In this document: positions 33,698 to 42,688 of the stretch, piece after piece
How the letters are laid out: each line of letters begins with the position of its first letter
Numbering within the stretch: position 1 is the stretch's first letter
Source: Pseudomonas profundi
GTDB taxonomy: Bacteria; Pseudomonadota; Gammaproteobacteria; Pseudomonadales; Pseudomonadaceae
Assembly (NCBI RefSeq): GCF_008638305.1
Contig: NZ_VTPZ01000014.1
Span: forward strand, 1-64,000
Length of the DNA stretch: 64,000 bases
Reading direction: 5' to 3'
The notes under the pieces: generated by a model
Databases searched by the model: none
What the model was told of the DNA's origin: nothing
Seen by the model: only the letters and a program-made list of their open reading frames with translations
Position numbers and translations under genes: made by a program

Positions 33698-35404
33698 ATG
33701 AAGATATTTCAGTTGGCTTTACTTGCCGGGCTCGCGCCTGCTTTTCTCGTTGGGTGTCTGGACAGCTCGTCGTCATCCTCGACCACCGCCCCGCCCGCAG
33801 CAGATGGCTCCGTAGGAAATCCTGCGACCGAGACCTCGCGCTTCCGCGTCCAGCCGTATTTGCAACACCCTACTGAGTCCGCCATCAGCGTCGTGTGGTT
33901 TACCGATTCAGAGGTCCCCGGTGAGCTGAAGGTAGAGGGCGTGGGCACTTTTATCTCAGAACCCGTACTCGCTGAAAACCTCGGTTATGGAGAGGTCGAG
34001 GTGGCCTATATTCACGGCGAGACCAATTTCAGTGCCACGCACGCAGATGTCCCTGCAGACGCGGCGCCTGCGCTGCCATATCGGCACCATGTTCGGGTAG
34101 AAGGACTGCAGCCAGGGACTGAGTATGCATACTCGGTATCGCAGCCAGGCAACGATGTCTTGAGTGCAACACTGGCCACCGCCCCAGCGCCTGGCGCTCG
34201 CGCCAATGTGAGGTTTCTGGCCATGTCGGATATGGAGACCGAGCCGGAGTCGACCAATAAAACGGTGGCCTGGTCTGCCAGTAGCGTCATGTCAGGCGGC
34301 GACAAGCTTGGCACAGAACCAGGCACTGAAAGCCGACAGTACCCAGTGGATCAAACAGACGGGTTCCGCGCCAATCTCAATTACGCTTCGTCTCGCGGCC
34401 CTGACTTCTGGTTGATAGCGGGCGACCTCGTTGAGAAAGGTGGCCGTCAGTTGGACTGGGACGAATTCTGGCGCCATACCGCCGGTGAGTGGGGCGGTAT
34501 CGCTTCGAGTACCCCAATTTTCCCGGCGCTGGGCAACCATGAGAATTACTGGCATCCAGAGGGCGGCGGATACACTACTGCTGCGGCGACCCTGTCCTAC
34601 GACAAATGGAACAGCTACTGGGAGCTGCCGAGCAACCAGGCGGGCGACAGTCGCCATCAAAAACGTTATTACCGGGTCGACTACGGCCCGGTAACAGTCG
34701 TCACCTTAGACTCATCAAACGGAGACGACAGCGATCCGGCACGCGACACCAACTTGTTGCTCAACGGCGCGGAGGCCCGTATTCCCGATTTCAACCGCAA
34801 CAGCGAACAGTGGAACTGGGCCGTACGAGAACTTGCCGACGCCCAGGCCCAGGGTCAGGTTATTTTTGTACAGTTCCATCACACTGCGTTTGGCACAGGC
34901 GTCCACAGTTTGATGTCGGGGTCGGCGGGCATCGCCAATAACGAGGACAACCAGTCAGGCATGCCCATGCGTGTCTATCACGAGTTGTTTACACGTTACG
35001 GCGTGACCGGCGTGATATCGGGGCACGACGAATTGCTCGAGTATGTCGAGCTTGACGGTGTGCACTACTGGGATGTGGGTTTCGCAGGCGATGGTCTACG
35101 CGGCCCCGGCTACTACCCGACCACCAGCTACGTTCCTTACGACCTATTGCCACCCGAGGCGCAGGCAAGCCATTGGAGCGCCCACGGTGACGCCCCGGAG
35201 CAATGGAATGGAAATCAATTGGTCGACGGCGGCAAGCATTACGGCTTCATGGAGGTCGATGTCCGCCCAAAGGGTGAGTACGACTATGAGGTCGTCATGA
35301 CGCCTCGGTACGCTTTCCCGCTAATGAATGCCGAAGGCGAGGCTACCGGAGAATTCGATTACCGCCAGTACAACAAGGTCGTGCGGGTTGATGTGAATCG
35401 CTGA
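33698..35404 (+). CDS. Lipoprotein metallophosphoesterase (purple acid phosphatase-like)
   Basis: This protein of 568 aa from the chosen start has a lipobox FLVGC followed by a serine-rich linker (CLDSSSSSS), so it is a surface or periplasmic lipoprotein. An N-terminal fibronectin-like domain (about 50-170) precedes the calcineurin-like phosphoesterase domain with its motifs in order: FLAMSDME, IAGDLVEKGG, ALGNHENYW, VQFHHTAF and GVISGHDELLEY. These give the dimetal ligands. The open frame extends upstream to 33503, but the signal peptide begins at 33698. Probably a phosphatase or nucleotidase. Its linker matches that of the esterase lipoprotein on the other side of the defence genes. Confidence 0.85.
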   Translation: MKIFQLALLAGLAPAFLVGCLDSSSSSSTTAPPAADGSVGNPATETSRFRVQPYLQHPTESAISVVWFTDSEVPGELKVEGVGTFISEPVLAENLGYGEVEVAYIHGETNFSATHADVPADAAPALPYRHHVRVEGLQPGTEYAYSVSQPGNDVLSATLATAPAPGARANVRFLAMSDMETEPESTNKTVAWSASSVMSGGDKLGTEPGTESRQYPVDQTDGFRANLNYASSRGPDFWLIAGDLVEKGGRQLDWDEFWRHTAGEWGGIASSTPIFPALGNHENYWHPEGGGYTTAAATLSYDKWNSYWELPSNQAGDSRHQKRYYRVDYGPVTVVTLDSSNGDDSDPARDTNLLLNGAEARIPDFNRNSEQWNWAVRELADAQAQGQVIFVQFHHTAFGTGVHSLMSGSAGIANNEDNQSGMPMRVYHELFTRYGVTGVISGHDELLEYVELDGVHYWDVGFAGDGLRGPGYYPTTSYVPYDLLPPEAQASHWSAHGDAPEQWNGNQLVDGGKHYGFMEVDVRPKGEYDYEVVMTPRYAFPLMNAEGEATGEFDYRQYNKVVRVDVNR

Positions 35405-35413
35405 AGAAAAGTT

Positions 35414-35431
35414 GCCGCCTTTCGAGGCGGC
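35414..35431 (+). terminator. Stem-loop after the metallophosphoesterase gene
   Basis: A 7-bp stem (GCCGCCT/AGGCGGC) is capped by a stable TTCG tetraloop, 9 bp after the stop codon. The following sequence has only a short T-run, so termination may be partial. Confidence 0.65.
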
Positions 35432-35456
35432 GGCTTTGGCCGTTACCTGCCCGTCG

Positions 35457-35485
35457 GTACAGGCTGCTATCGGCCAAAAGCAGCC
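35457..35485 (+). repeat. Left copy of a 29-bp inverted repeat flanking the defence operon
   Basis: This 29-bp sequence recurs exactly, inverted, at 39539-39567. Each copy is itself a stem-loop: AGGCTGCT and AGCAGCCT around the 10-nt ATCGGCCAAA. The surrounding sequence to about 35516 resembles a second dispersed copy near 31388. No integrase is present. Confidence 0.8.
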
Positions 35486-35516
35486 TTTCAGGGCGGGGCA
35501 GAAACGGACCTCTGAC

Positions 35517-35959
35517 AAACACCTACTCGTCTTAAATACGATCCCAGACGGCGAACAGCACACCGGCACGATCAGGGGGCTGCGGTTTCTTGCCAAGTAC
35601 AAGGCACCGGACAGTGCCAACATAATCATCTATCACACAGAGTGAGTAGATTGTGTGCGGCAACCTAGATCGCCCAACATCGTTTACTGATGGCAATCAG
35701 CCGCATATGATGCACTAACTGAAAGAACATCAGCCCCAAGGGCCTTAGCAATGGAAGCTAATTCTGAATATCTGCGCTCACGACATCGCGCTACTCAAGC
35801 CCGGCAGCTTGTTGCTATCGCGATCACATCCGAACACGCCCCTCCCCTCACTAAATGCCATGTGTGCCGCCGAACCGTTTGGGGGGCACGCAACTGCAGC
35901 GCTTCTCAACCGTTCAGAACAGCCGGCTCCAATCCGACAAAGAACGCTGAGCGCTATTT
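35517..35959. other. Upstream region of the Lamassu-like operon
   Basis: No gene is supported in these 440 bp. A 70-codon frame (35751-35963) that ends at the lmuA-like start lacks a ribosome-binding site and domains. The operon promoter should lie here, but no strong consensus is visible. A codon-quality change toward AT-rich sequence begins near 35940. Confidence 0.4.
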
Positions 35960-37114
35960 ATGAAACTTCATGAGGTTAAGGCTCGCGAGTTGAACGGTAG
36001 AGATACCATTCACCGATTTAAGGCCCAGTTCAAAGCCGCAAGCCTAGAATGCTTAGCACTCCTCGAAGACTGCGCCATTGAACGAGTCTTTTGCGACTAC
36101 CACGAAGATTACGTGGTCAAGTTTGTGGACGGCGGGGAGATTTACTACCGCTTCGTACAGGTCAAAACAAAGACAAAGCAGAACCATCTTTACAATATCC
36201 TAGAGATATTTGGCATCAAGAAAACCAAAAAAAACGGCCACGATTTACCCAACAGCTTTGCCGGCAAGATGTTGTTACACGTAGATAACTTCGGTGACAC
36301 CTGCCACTCTCTCGTCATCTTAACTAACATCAACTTCGACGATGATGTCGAAGGGTTGGTCAACGACGCACAATCCGGCAATGTTGTATCCAAACACACG
36401 GCAACGCTCATAACTGAAACTAAAGATCTTGTACCAAGTCTGGCAGCAAAGACCGACAAAGAAGTTCTCGACTTCCTGTCCCACCTAAAGCTAGCGCCTC
36501 GCCAGCAAATTTTGAACGATGAGGACGATAACTTCGTTTCAAGCGCACATAGTCAAATTTACAAATACAGTGAAATCAATTTAACTCCGAAAGAGGTTCG
36601 GCTTCTGATCATTCAGCTTCTATCACTAATAGAAAGCAAATCATCAGAAGAAATAAAGGACAGCATGACCGAGGATATGCTTAATGATAAAGCGAGTGTG
36701 ACCCTCGATGACATGCTCGACATCCTTGCCATTTCTCGCCCGGCCTATTATCTCCTCAGAAATGGCGGCGACCCGAACGCTATTAAAAGCGTTTCGATTC
36801 TTCAGCGCGTATTAAAGCGAAACAACTATAAAGAAGAAACGCTTAACTCGTTTGCAAACTTCAAGTCGCAGTGGGAAACCTGGTATCGAGTTAACAGGCA
36901 CACAATCCAAGAGCTAAAACTACTTGAGCTGATGGATGAAATAACAAGTCTGACAGACAATCTGGCTGTCGGAAAAATAGACATGAAGACAATAACAGGC
37001 GCGGTCGTCAAACTCACAACTAATCTTCGCATGCTATTAGACCGCAATGACCTAACTGAAGAATTAGTTTTTGGAGCCGTACTGTCTGAAATCGTGAAAG
37101 GAGAGTCTTCATGA
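35960..37114 (+). CDS. LmuA/DdmA-like effector: Cap4 (DUF4297) dsDNA nuclease
   Basis: This 384-aa protein has an N-terminal PD-(D/E)xK-like nuclease domain of the Cap4/DUF4297 type. It begins with GRDTIHRFKAQFKAASLECLALLED, followed by the acidic residues E49-D50 (HEDYVVKF) and the Q67-x-K69 pair (YRFVQVKTK). The C-terminal 200 residues are helical and without known catalytic motifs, as expected for the part held by the ATPase complex. It overlaps the next gene by 4 bp. In Lamassu/DdmABC this subunit cuts DNA when the ATPase is activated; that role is inferred. Base composition is clearly AT-richer than its neighbours, suggesting horizontal transfer. Confidence 0.82.
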   Translation: MKLHEVKARELNGRDTIHRFKAQFKAASLECLALLEDCAIERVFCDYHEDYVVKFVDGGEIYYRFVQVKTKTKQNHLYNILEIFGIKKTKKNGHDLPNSFAGKMLLHVDNFGDTCHSLVILTNINFDDDVEGLVNDAQSGNVVSKHTATLITETKDLVPSLAAKTDKEVLDFLSHLKLAPRQQILNDEDDNFVSSAHSQIYKYSEINLTPKEVRLLIIQLLSLIESKSSEEIKDSMTEDMLNDKASVTLDDMLDILAISRPAYYLLRNGGDPNAIKSVSILQRVLKRNNYKEETLNSFANFKSQWETWYRVNRHTIQELKLLELMDEITSLTDNLAVGKIDMKTITGAVVKLTTNLRMLLDRNDLTEELVFGAVLSEIVKGESS

Positions 37115-37596
37115 ATTTCCGTGAAGCTGTGGCTGCAGCAAGCACTGAGTCCCAAAGTCTTAATTTCTCGTACTCGCCAAGAAACAGGTCTGACGTTTTG
37201 GGTAATGAGACTTTATTTCATATCCCATTAATTGCACTGACCATAATTTTACTCGCACGTAGCCAAGCAAAGCCTAAACGTAACGACATTGGCATGCTGG
37301 TTGGGCAGTGTTTTGAACAGAGTATTGCCAGTTTCAAGGGTTCAACGCAGGAACTAGGTTGGTCTGCGAACTTAAGAGTAAGAACAATTAAGGCGCTGAC
37401 ATTCTTGGAAGACGCTGGAATGGTCGCCGTTAACAAACACAACTCTCGGATCGATGCCACAGAGCCTGGCAAGAAATTCATAGACAAAGTTATGAGCGAA
37501 GAAAGCCACCTTTGCGTGGCGCTCTTAACCATCAAAAGATCATATAGAAATATCTGCAAGGAACGAGACATCGAGGCCAAACTAGATGAAATTTGA
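37111..37596 (+). CDS. LmuC/DdmB-like middle component of an ABC-three-component system
   Basis: This 161-aa protein is mainly helical with a winged-helix-like middle (LRVRTIKALTFLEDAGMVAVNKHNSRIDATEPGKKFID). It sits between the nuclease and the ATPase, overlapping the former by 4 bp (ATGA) and the latter by 11 bp. Size, position and the strict coupling match the middle component of ABC-3C/Lamassu systems, which bridges nuclease and ATPase. Sequence similarity alone is weak; the assignment rests mostly on context. Confidence 0.72.
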   Translation: MNFREAVAAASTESQSLNFSYSPRNRSDVLGNETLFHIPLIALTIILLARSQAKPKRNDIGMLVGQCFEQSIASFKGSTQELGWSANLRVRTIKALTFLEDAGMVAVNKHNSRIDATEPGKKFIDKVMSEESHLCVALLTIKRSYRNICKERDIEAKLDEI

Positions 37597-39367
37597 ATCA
37601 CTACAGTTCTTTGCAAGCCAAGGTGGTGGATGGGCCTCTCAAGAGCTGAGGTTTGGTAAATCTGTTACTCAGCTATTTGCCCTTAACGGAAGTGGGAAAA
37701 CACCGCTAATCCAATCCATCATGTTTTGTCTCGGATTAGACGTTCAGTTTCGTGAAGACATCATTCGGAATACTGGAAAGGTCGTCCTGCGAGTAAATAT
37801 AAACACTAACTTATTTTCCTTTGAGCGGAAGGTAGGAGAGAAATACGACATCACCGTTAGCAGCGACGGCAGAACTATCAATCGCTTCTATAACGATGAA
37901 GACTTTTCCAGGTTCATGCTGGGCATCTTAAACCTAAGGTCTGAGCGTCTGACTACCAATAGTAACACCGCTACAATTCCGTTTTTCTCGGCGATACTGC
38001 CATTATTTTATCTAGACCAGGACACCGGTTATTCGGACTATTACGTTCCGCCGCGACATAACTTTATTAAAGCTCAGTATTCCGAAATGATTCGCCTAGC
38101 CGTGGGCCTCCCTGCCAGAAGCTCATTCGACGCGGCCAAAAAGACGATCAATCTAAAAAAAGAGCTCGACTACCTGGATAAGACTATCACAGATAGCCGT
38201 AAGCTTATGGAGAGGCTGCGACAAGACCTCCCAGCCGCTACACGACTTGAAGCAGATATTGAGCGTGATATTACCTCACTCAAAGCTCGTCTTGATGAGT
38301 TGAAGACGACCAAGGACATTAAAAGCGAGACATTAAATAGCTTCGACTTCTTGATTACCGATCTTCGTCGCCAGCACCGAGAGATGGCCTCACAGCATAT
38401 AACCCTAGAGTCGAGGATTCGCAGTTCGTCTCAAATACGAGATGAGATCGACAGCGAAATCGAGACCCTCGATTTGAATGAAGAAGCTCGCCGTGCATTC
38501 ATTTCTTTTAGCGAAATATGCACAACACCCTCGTGCGGGATGTTTCTCGTCAGCTCTGACTCGTATGGCAAAAGCCTGCTTTATCTCAAAGATCAGCTGA
38601 AAGACCTCGAAGCCGTGACCGTCGCGAAAATACAGCAGGCTGAAGCTCTGCAGACCAAGATGACTTGGCTAGAAGGACAAATCGCTGATCTTTCCGCAAA
38701 GAGAGGGATTGCAGAGCGCGAAGCAGGGATTGAGATGTTCATTGAGGCGATCAGTAAAATTGCCTCCGAACTCTTCGAGTTAGAGCTCGAAAAAGGTCAA
38801 CAACAGAAATACAAGAGCCAAGAAGGTAAGCACCTCGAACTGCTGAATCGGCGAGAGGCGGTTCAAAACGAGCTAGAGTCTCTCGGAAAAACCAGAGAGC
38901 AATCTCCGGATGTAATGCGATTCAAGCTCGCGTTAGCCGAGAAAATGGCCCGTTGGCTCGACATCCTAAACTCCAAGAACATCTCCAGAGAGATCCAGAT
39001 CGACAGTGATCTGAAGCCAATTCTTGGCTCTGAGAAGCTTGGGATCATCAAAGGAAGCTCTAAGGCTCGTACGGTGCTAGCATTCCACGCTGCGCTATTT
39101 GAAATCTGCACCGGCAATCCAACCTCGCCCTTCCGAACATTGATATTTGATACCCCTCGGCAGCAGGAGATTCACTCAGAGGATCTGGATGCGTACATCA
39201 AAGAGCTCAAAGTAGTGGCTCTAAAAAATAACGCTCAGGTTATCTTCTCGACTACCAGCTACCGCTTCGAGATCGACCCGGCGACGGATGAAGAATGGCT
39301 TCCAAAGTTCGGTGGTTTTGAACAGCCAATGTACCTCGGATACTTCAATGACATTCTGGACTCATAG
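37586..39367 (+). CDS. LmuB/DdmC-like SMC/Rad50-type ATPase
   Basis: This 593-aa ABC ATPase has split head motifs: Walker A at 32-39 (ALNGSGKT), a signature-like SSKARTVLAFHAALFEI near 490, and Walker B with Asp 522 (LIFDTPRQQE). Residues of about 180-300 and 320-460 are charged heptad-rich coiled coils. Between them a Cys pair, C312-TTPS-C317, sits where Rad50 carries its zinc hook, with CX4C spacing instead of CXXC. The H-loop region is FSTTSYRF, without His. In Lamassu this subunit senses foreign DNA ends and releases the nuclease; here that is inference from family. Confidence 0.83.
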   Translation: MKFESLQFFASQGGGWASQELRFGKSVTQLFALNGSGKTPLIQSIMFCLGLDVQFREDIIRNTGKVVLRVNINTNLFSFERKVGEKYDITVSSDGRTINRFYNDEDFSRFMLGILNLRSERLTTNSNTATIPFFSAILPLFYLDQDTGYSDYYVPPRHNFIKAQYSEMIRLAVGLPARSSFDAAKKTINLKKELDYLDKTITDSRKLMERLRQDLPAATRLEADIERDITSLKARLDELKTTKDIKSETLNSFDFLITDLRRQHREMASQHITLESRIRSSSQIRDEIDSEIETLDLNEEARRAFISFSEICTTPSCGMFLVSSDSYGKSLLYLKDQLKDLEAVTVAKIQQAEALQTKMTWLEGQIADLSAKRGIAEREAGIEMFIEAISKIASELFELELEKGQQQKYKSQEGKHLELLNRREAVQNELESLGKTREQSPDVMRFKLALAEKMARWLDILNSKNISREIQIDSDLKPILGSEKLGIIKGSSKARTVLAFHAALFEICTGNPTSPFRTLIFDTPRQQEIHSEDLDAYIKELKVVALKNNAQVIFSTTSYRFEIDPATDEEWLPKFGGFEQPMYLGYFNDILDS

Positions 39368-39876
39368 TCTTCAGTTCTCCGAACTGCTACAACAGTACGG
39401 CCTATCCACCCCTCACTGTACAAGGTGCTCCACGACAGCTTTGGTTCAGCTTCTCAGCTTTATCGGCCAGGTTGCTCTTTATGAAGAGAGTAGTTCAGAC
39501 GCGACCTTGAATCGCCCGTTAGTTTGTCGACGCTCAATGGCTGCTTTTGGCCGATAGCAGCCTGTACTGACCGGTGGCTATAGGCGAAAAGCGGCCGGTT
39601 TGAAAAAAAACTGTCCCCCTTCTTTGCCGCAAGAGTCGTTAAGACCAGTCGAAGAGCAGCACCGCGAAAGCGCCGACCGCAAGGCCTCGGCCCATCTTAC
39701 GGCTCATCTCACAAGGCAGCTCTCTCACAAAGGCACTGAACGCAACAGCTCGGGTAGAACGTTGCTGAGCGACGACGCCCGCGGCGAGGTCGTGCAAGGA
39801 TCCCGCGAGCGGAATTTCAATCAACGTTCGCAGATCAGTAAGGCCGAGCTAATCAGGGCGCTAAGCTGAATGCAAA
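39368..39876. other. Intergenic region downstream of the defence operon
   Basis: About 510 bp without a supported gene. It contains the right inverted repeat (39539-39567), then a related CTATAGGCGAAAAGCGGCC segment to about 39600. An 89-codon plus frame (39600-39869) and a 61-codon minus frame (39639-39824) overlap each other; neither has a recognisable domain. Confidence 0.45.
39539..39567 (-). repeat. Right copy of the 29-bp inverted repeat flanking the defence operon
   Basis: Exact reverse complement of 35457-35485; the hairpin arms are GGCTGCT and AGCAGCC around TTTGGCCGAT. Together the copies bracket about 4.05 kb holding the three Lamassu-like genes and nothing else identifiable. Confidence 0.8.
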
Positions 39877-39900
39877 CCGCCCCGCACAAAGGCGGGGCGG
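39877..39900 (-). terminator. Terminator of the esterase lipoprotein gene
   Basis: A 9-bp stem (CCGCCCCGC/GCGGGGCGG) with a 6-nt loop lies 20 bp past the minus-strand esterase stop. A TTTGC tract follows on that strand. Confidence 0.75.
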
Positions 39901-39920
39901 CAGGTGCAACACTTTAATGC

Positions 39921-41372
39921 TCAATCCTGCACGAAATCATTGAAGGTCAATGAAATCCGATGTTCGGACGAGGCCCAGTTGGGTACGTTGAGCTGCTGTT
40001 TGCGCTCGGTATCGCCGCGCGGGCTGCTGACGATGCTGATGTAACCATCCGGGTCCGGATCGCCAGGCATGAACACATCCGCACCGGTCTGGAAGATCTG
40101 CGCGTGGAAATAGGCCAGCAGTGCACCGGTGGTCTCCCGCGGCGTCGCGACGTCGTCATGCACATGGATGCCGATGTTACCGTTGCCCATCTCCGGGGTT
40201 ATCAAATTGAATACGGGTTGGTCGCCCTGCAGCGGGCTGACGGTCGAGATCTCCAGAATGTCTGTCTGCTCACCATTGTCCACATACCACTCCAGATCAC
40301 GTGAGATGACCAGCGCCGCATGTTCGGGACCTGAATTGGTGTTGGCCTCGATCTCCGACCCGGCAGCAGAGGTATTGAACCGCACCAGTTCCGATGCGCG
40401 CAGGAATGGCTGCCGATAGAAGTGATGCGTGGCGCGATCCGGCCGCTGCAATTCGAATTCGTAATGTGCGCCGGTCACAAGATCCACCGGCCCCCACTCC
40501 CCTGTCGCATCGATAGCGAAGCTATCAAGCGGCTCGTTGGCCAGCCTCTCTCCGCTATCGGAATCGATTTCCCAGACTCGAAGCGTGCTGCCATTTGCGC
40601 CCTCGTTCGCCGGGAAGTACACCGCTCTGCCCGAGATGGCGACTTCGCCCTCCTCTACCACGATGTCCGTCGTGGTCGGCTCCTGCCCGGTGAAGAACTC
40701 GAACTGCGCGGCAAAGGATGCGGCGGATGTCGCCGCCTGGACGTGGGTCTCGTCCGGAAGGTGTACGTTATTGGGTCCGATCGTGCGCTCGGGATCGACG
40801 AAGATGCCCAGGCAGGGCGCGCGCCAGCCCTCTTCGCCCGGGCAGGTAGTATCCGGGCCCGTGCCGCCTGCGCCATCCAGAGCGACATAGGCATTAACCT
40901 TGGCGGCACGCTGCTGATCATTGAGGTAATGGCCACAGACGGCTGTACCGAGGGAATGACAAGCGATATTGACCTTGTCGGCACTATGCTCGGCCAATAC
41001 ACGCTCAATATGCGCATCAAGCGCTTCGCTCAACGCGCCGTCTCGCGCCGCGAGAATGATGGGCAGTCCATTGGTGCTGTATTCGAAAGCCGACACGTAA
41101 TCCGCAGAATAGCCATTGCTATCAAATCGCATGGCCTGCGTCTGATACTGGGACGCCGACCCCGCGGTTCCGTGCACGAAAACGAGCGGCCGCAATACCT
41201 CGGCGGGGAGCTCTGGGATCGTCGGACTGTCAGGCGGCAGAACCGGGTCAGGAGCCCTGCTTGAACTGCTGGAGCTGTCGAGACAGCCCGAAAGTCCGAC
41301 AGCACCAGCGAGACATAAGGGGAAAATGAGCAGCTGCCGCACCGACAGCCTCGTAGCTAAGAATGGTTTCAT
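39921..41372 (-). CDS. Secreted lipoprotein esterase/lipase (alpha/beta hydrolase)
   Basis: This 483-aa protein has a signal peptide with lipobox GLSGC and a CLDSSSSSS linker almost identical to that of the metallophosphoesterase at 33698. The alpha/beta-hydrolase half shows the oxyanion segment LVFVHGTAGSASQYQ and a nucleophile elbow NIACHSLGTAVCG, where the usual first Gly of GxSxG is Cys. The C-terminal half (about 250-483) is a beta-rich domain seen in some bacterial lipases and polyester hydrolases. Probable role: extracellular ester hydrolysis. The substrate is unknown. Confidence 0.8.
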   Translation of the reverse strand: MKPFLATRLSVRQLLIFPLCLAGAVGLSGCLDSSSSSSRAPDPVLPPDSPTIPELPAEVLRPLVFVHGTAGSASQYQTQAMRFDSNGYSADYVSAFEYSTNGLPIILAARDGALSEALDAHIERVLAEHSADKVNIACHSLGTAVCGHYLNDQQRAAKVNAYVALDGAGGTGPDTTCPGEEGWRAPCLGIFVDPERTIGPNNVHLPDETHVQAATSAASFAAQFEFFTGQEPTTTDIVVEEGEVAISGRAVYFPANEGANGSTLRVWEIDSDSGERLANEPLDSFAIDATGEWGPVDLVTGAHYEFELQRPDRATHHFYRQPFLRASELVRFNTSAAGSEIEANTNSGPEHAALVISRDLEWYVDNGEQTDILEISTVSPLQGDQPVFNLITPEMGNGNIGIHVHDDVATPRETTGALLAYFHAQIFQTGADVFMPGDPDPDGYISIVSSPRGDTERKQQLNVPNWASSEHRISLTFNDFVQD

Positions 41373-41512
41373 GGCAATAGTTCCGTTTTATTATTGTTGA
41401 TCTAATGAGCCTTCTGGCTCACATCAGAGACTATAGTCAAAGAATGCATTACCTGAGAGCCAGCTCTCGTTTCTGATTATCTTTTCCTTGGTCCTCCCCC
41501 AAACAACTTTCC

Positions 41513-41526
41513 TGATCAATTGGCCA
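41513..41526. promoter_or_regulatory. RutR-like palindrome upstream of the BMP gene
   Basis: TGATCAATTGGCCA matches TGACCA-N2-TGGTCA at 10 of 12 defined positions. It lies 80 bp upstream of the BMP start, a position suitable for repression. Similar sites occur in the xdhA promoter region at 53789 and 53864. Confidence 0.45.
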
Positions 41527-41604
41527 GCTTTTTGCTTGAGCTTATGCGAGTGCGAATCGCCGAAAGCGAATGGCATGACCAAAACAGATATCAGGAGATG
41601 TGCG

Positions 41605-42672
41605 ATGAGCTTGAAGCAGAAACTGGCCTTAGCGGCTGCGTTGGCTTTTTCGACCCAGGTGCTGGCGGATGATCCACTGAAAATTGGCTTCGTATATGTC
41701 GGCCCCATCGGTGATCACGGATGGAGTTATCAGCATGATCAGGGTCGGCTCGCGGTTGAAGAACATTTCGGCGAGGCGGTTCAGACCACTTACGTAGAAA
41801 ATGTGAACGAAGGTGCGGATGCAGAGCGTACGATCCGTCGCCTGGCCCAGGCCGGCAACGACCTGATCTTCACTACGTCTTTCGGATTCATGAACCCCAC
41901 CGCGCGCGTGGCGGCGGACTATCCGGACAAGACCTTCATGCATGCCACCGGCTACAAACAGGCCGACAACCTTGGCACCTACCTGTCTGTCACCTACGAG
42001 GGCCGCTATGTCACGGGCACTGCGGCGGGTCTGGTAACCGAGTCGGATACCATCGGCTATATCGCGTCCTTCCCTATTCCTGAAGTTATCCGCGACATCA
42101 ACGCCACCTACCTCGGCGCGAAGGCGGTCAATCCTGACGTTGAGATGAAGGTGGTGTGGGTAAATACCTGGTTCGATCCGGCCAAGGAAGCGGATGCGGC
42201 TAATACACTGATGGATCAGGGTGTCGACGTGATCGTTCAGCATACCGACAGCCCTGCGCCGCTGCTCGCGGCGAAGAAACGTGGCAAGTGGGGCGTGGGT
42301 CAGGCCTCTGACATGAGTCACTTCGCACCCGAGGCGCACCTGCTGTCAGTGGTAAACGATTGGGGCCCTTACTACATCAAACAGGTCCAGGCCGTTATGG
42401 ATGATACTTGGAAATCAGAAGATTACTGGGGCGGCATCTCGGACGACGTGATCAAGATCGCAGCGATCAGCGACCGCTTGACCGAAGCGCAGCGCACCCA
42501 GGTGGATGACCTCGTCAAGTCGATCGGTAGCGGCGAATTCCACCCTTTCAGCGGCCCTCTGAATAACCAGGCTGGCGAGCTGAAGGTGAAGGAAGGCGAG
42601 CATCTGAGCCAACAGGAACTGGCTGAGATGAACTGGTACGTCGAAGGCATTGACGCCACTATCCCGCAGTAA
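41605..42672 (+). CDS. BMP-family (purine nucleoside/base) ABC transporter binding protein
   Basis: This protein, 355 aa from the chosen start, is a periplasmic basic-membrane-protein family receptor. The signal peptide (1-22) ends VLADD. The mature protein starts PLKIGFVYVGPIGDHGWSYQHDQGR, the BMP signature, and later has DQGVDVIVQHTDSPAPL. Family members bind purine nucleosides or bases. AGGAG precedes the ATG at 41605. No ATPase or permease genes adjoin it; the fitting ABC subunits are at 53898-57463, so the transporter is split across the locus. Confidence 0.88.
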   Translation: MSLKQKLALAAALAFSTQVLADDPLKIGFVYVGPIGDHGWSYQHDQGRLAVEEHFGEAVQTTYVENVNEGADAERTIRRLAQAGNDLIFTTSFGFMNPTARVAADYPDKTFMHATGYKQADNLGTYLSVTYEGRYVTGTAAGLVTESDTIGYIASFPIPEVIRDINATYLGAKAVNPDVEMKVVWVNTWFDPAKEADAANTLMDQGVDVIVQHTDSPAPLLAAKKRGKWGVGQASDMSHFAPEAHLLSVVNDWGPYYIKQVQAVMDDTWKSEDYWGGISDDVIKIAAISDRLTEAQRTQVDDLVKSIGSGEFHPFSGPLNNQAGELKVKEGEHLSQQELAEMNWYVEGIDATIPQ

Positions 42673-42688
42673 CGCTGTTGTATCCCCA

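Noticed and set aside
35751-35963. 70-codon frame directly before the defence operon
   Set aside because: No ribosome-binding site or domain, and it overlaps the start of the nuclease gene out of phase.
39600-39869. Short frames between the inverted repeat and the esterase terminator
   Set aside because: Plus and minus frames overlap fully and neither resembles a known protein.
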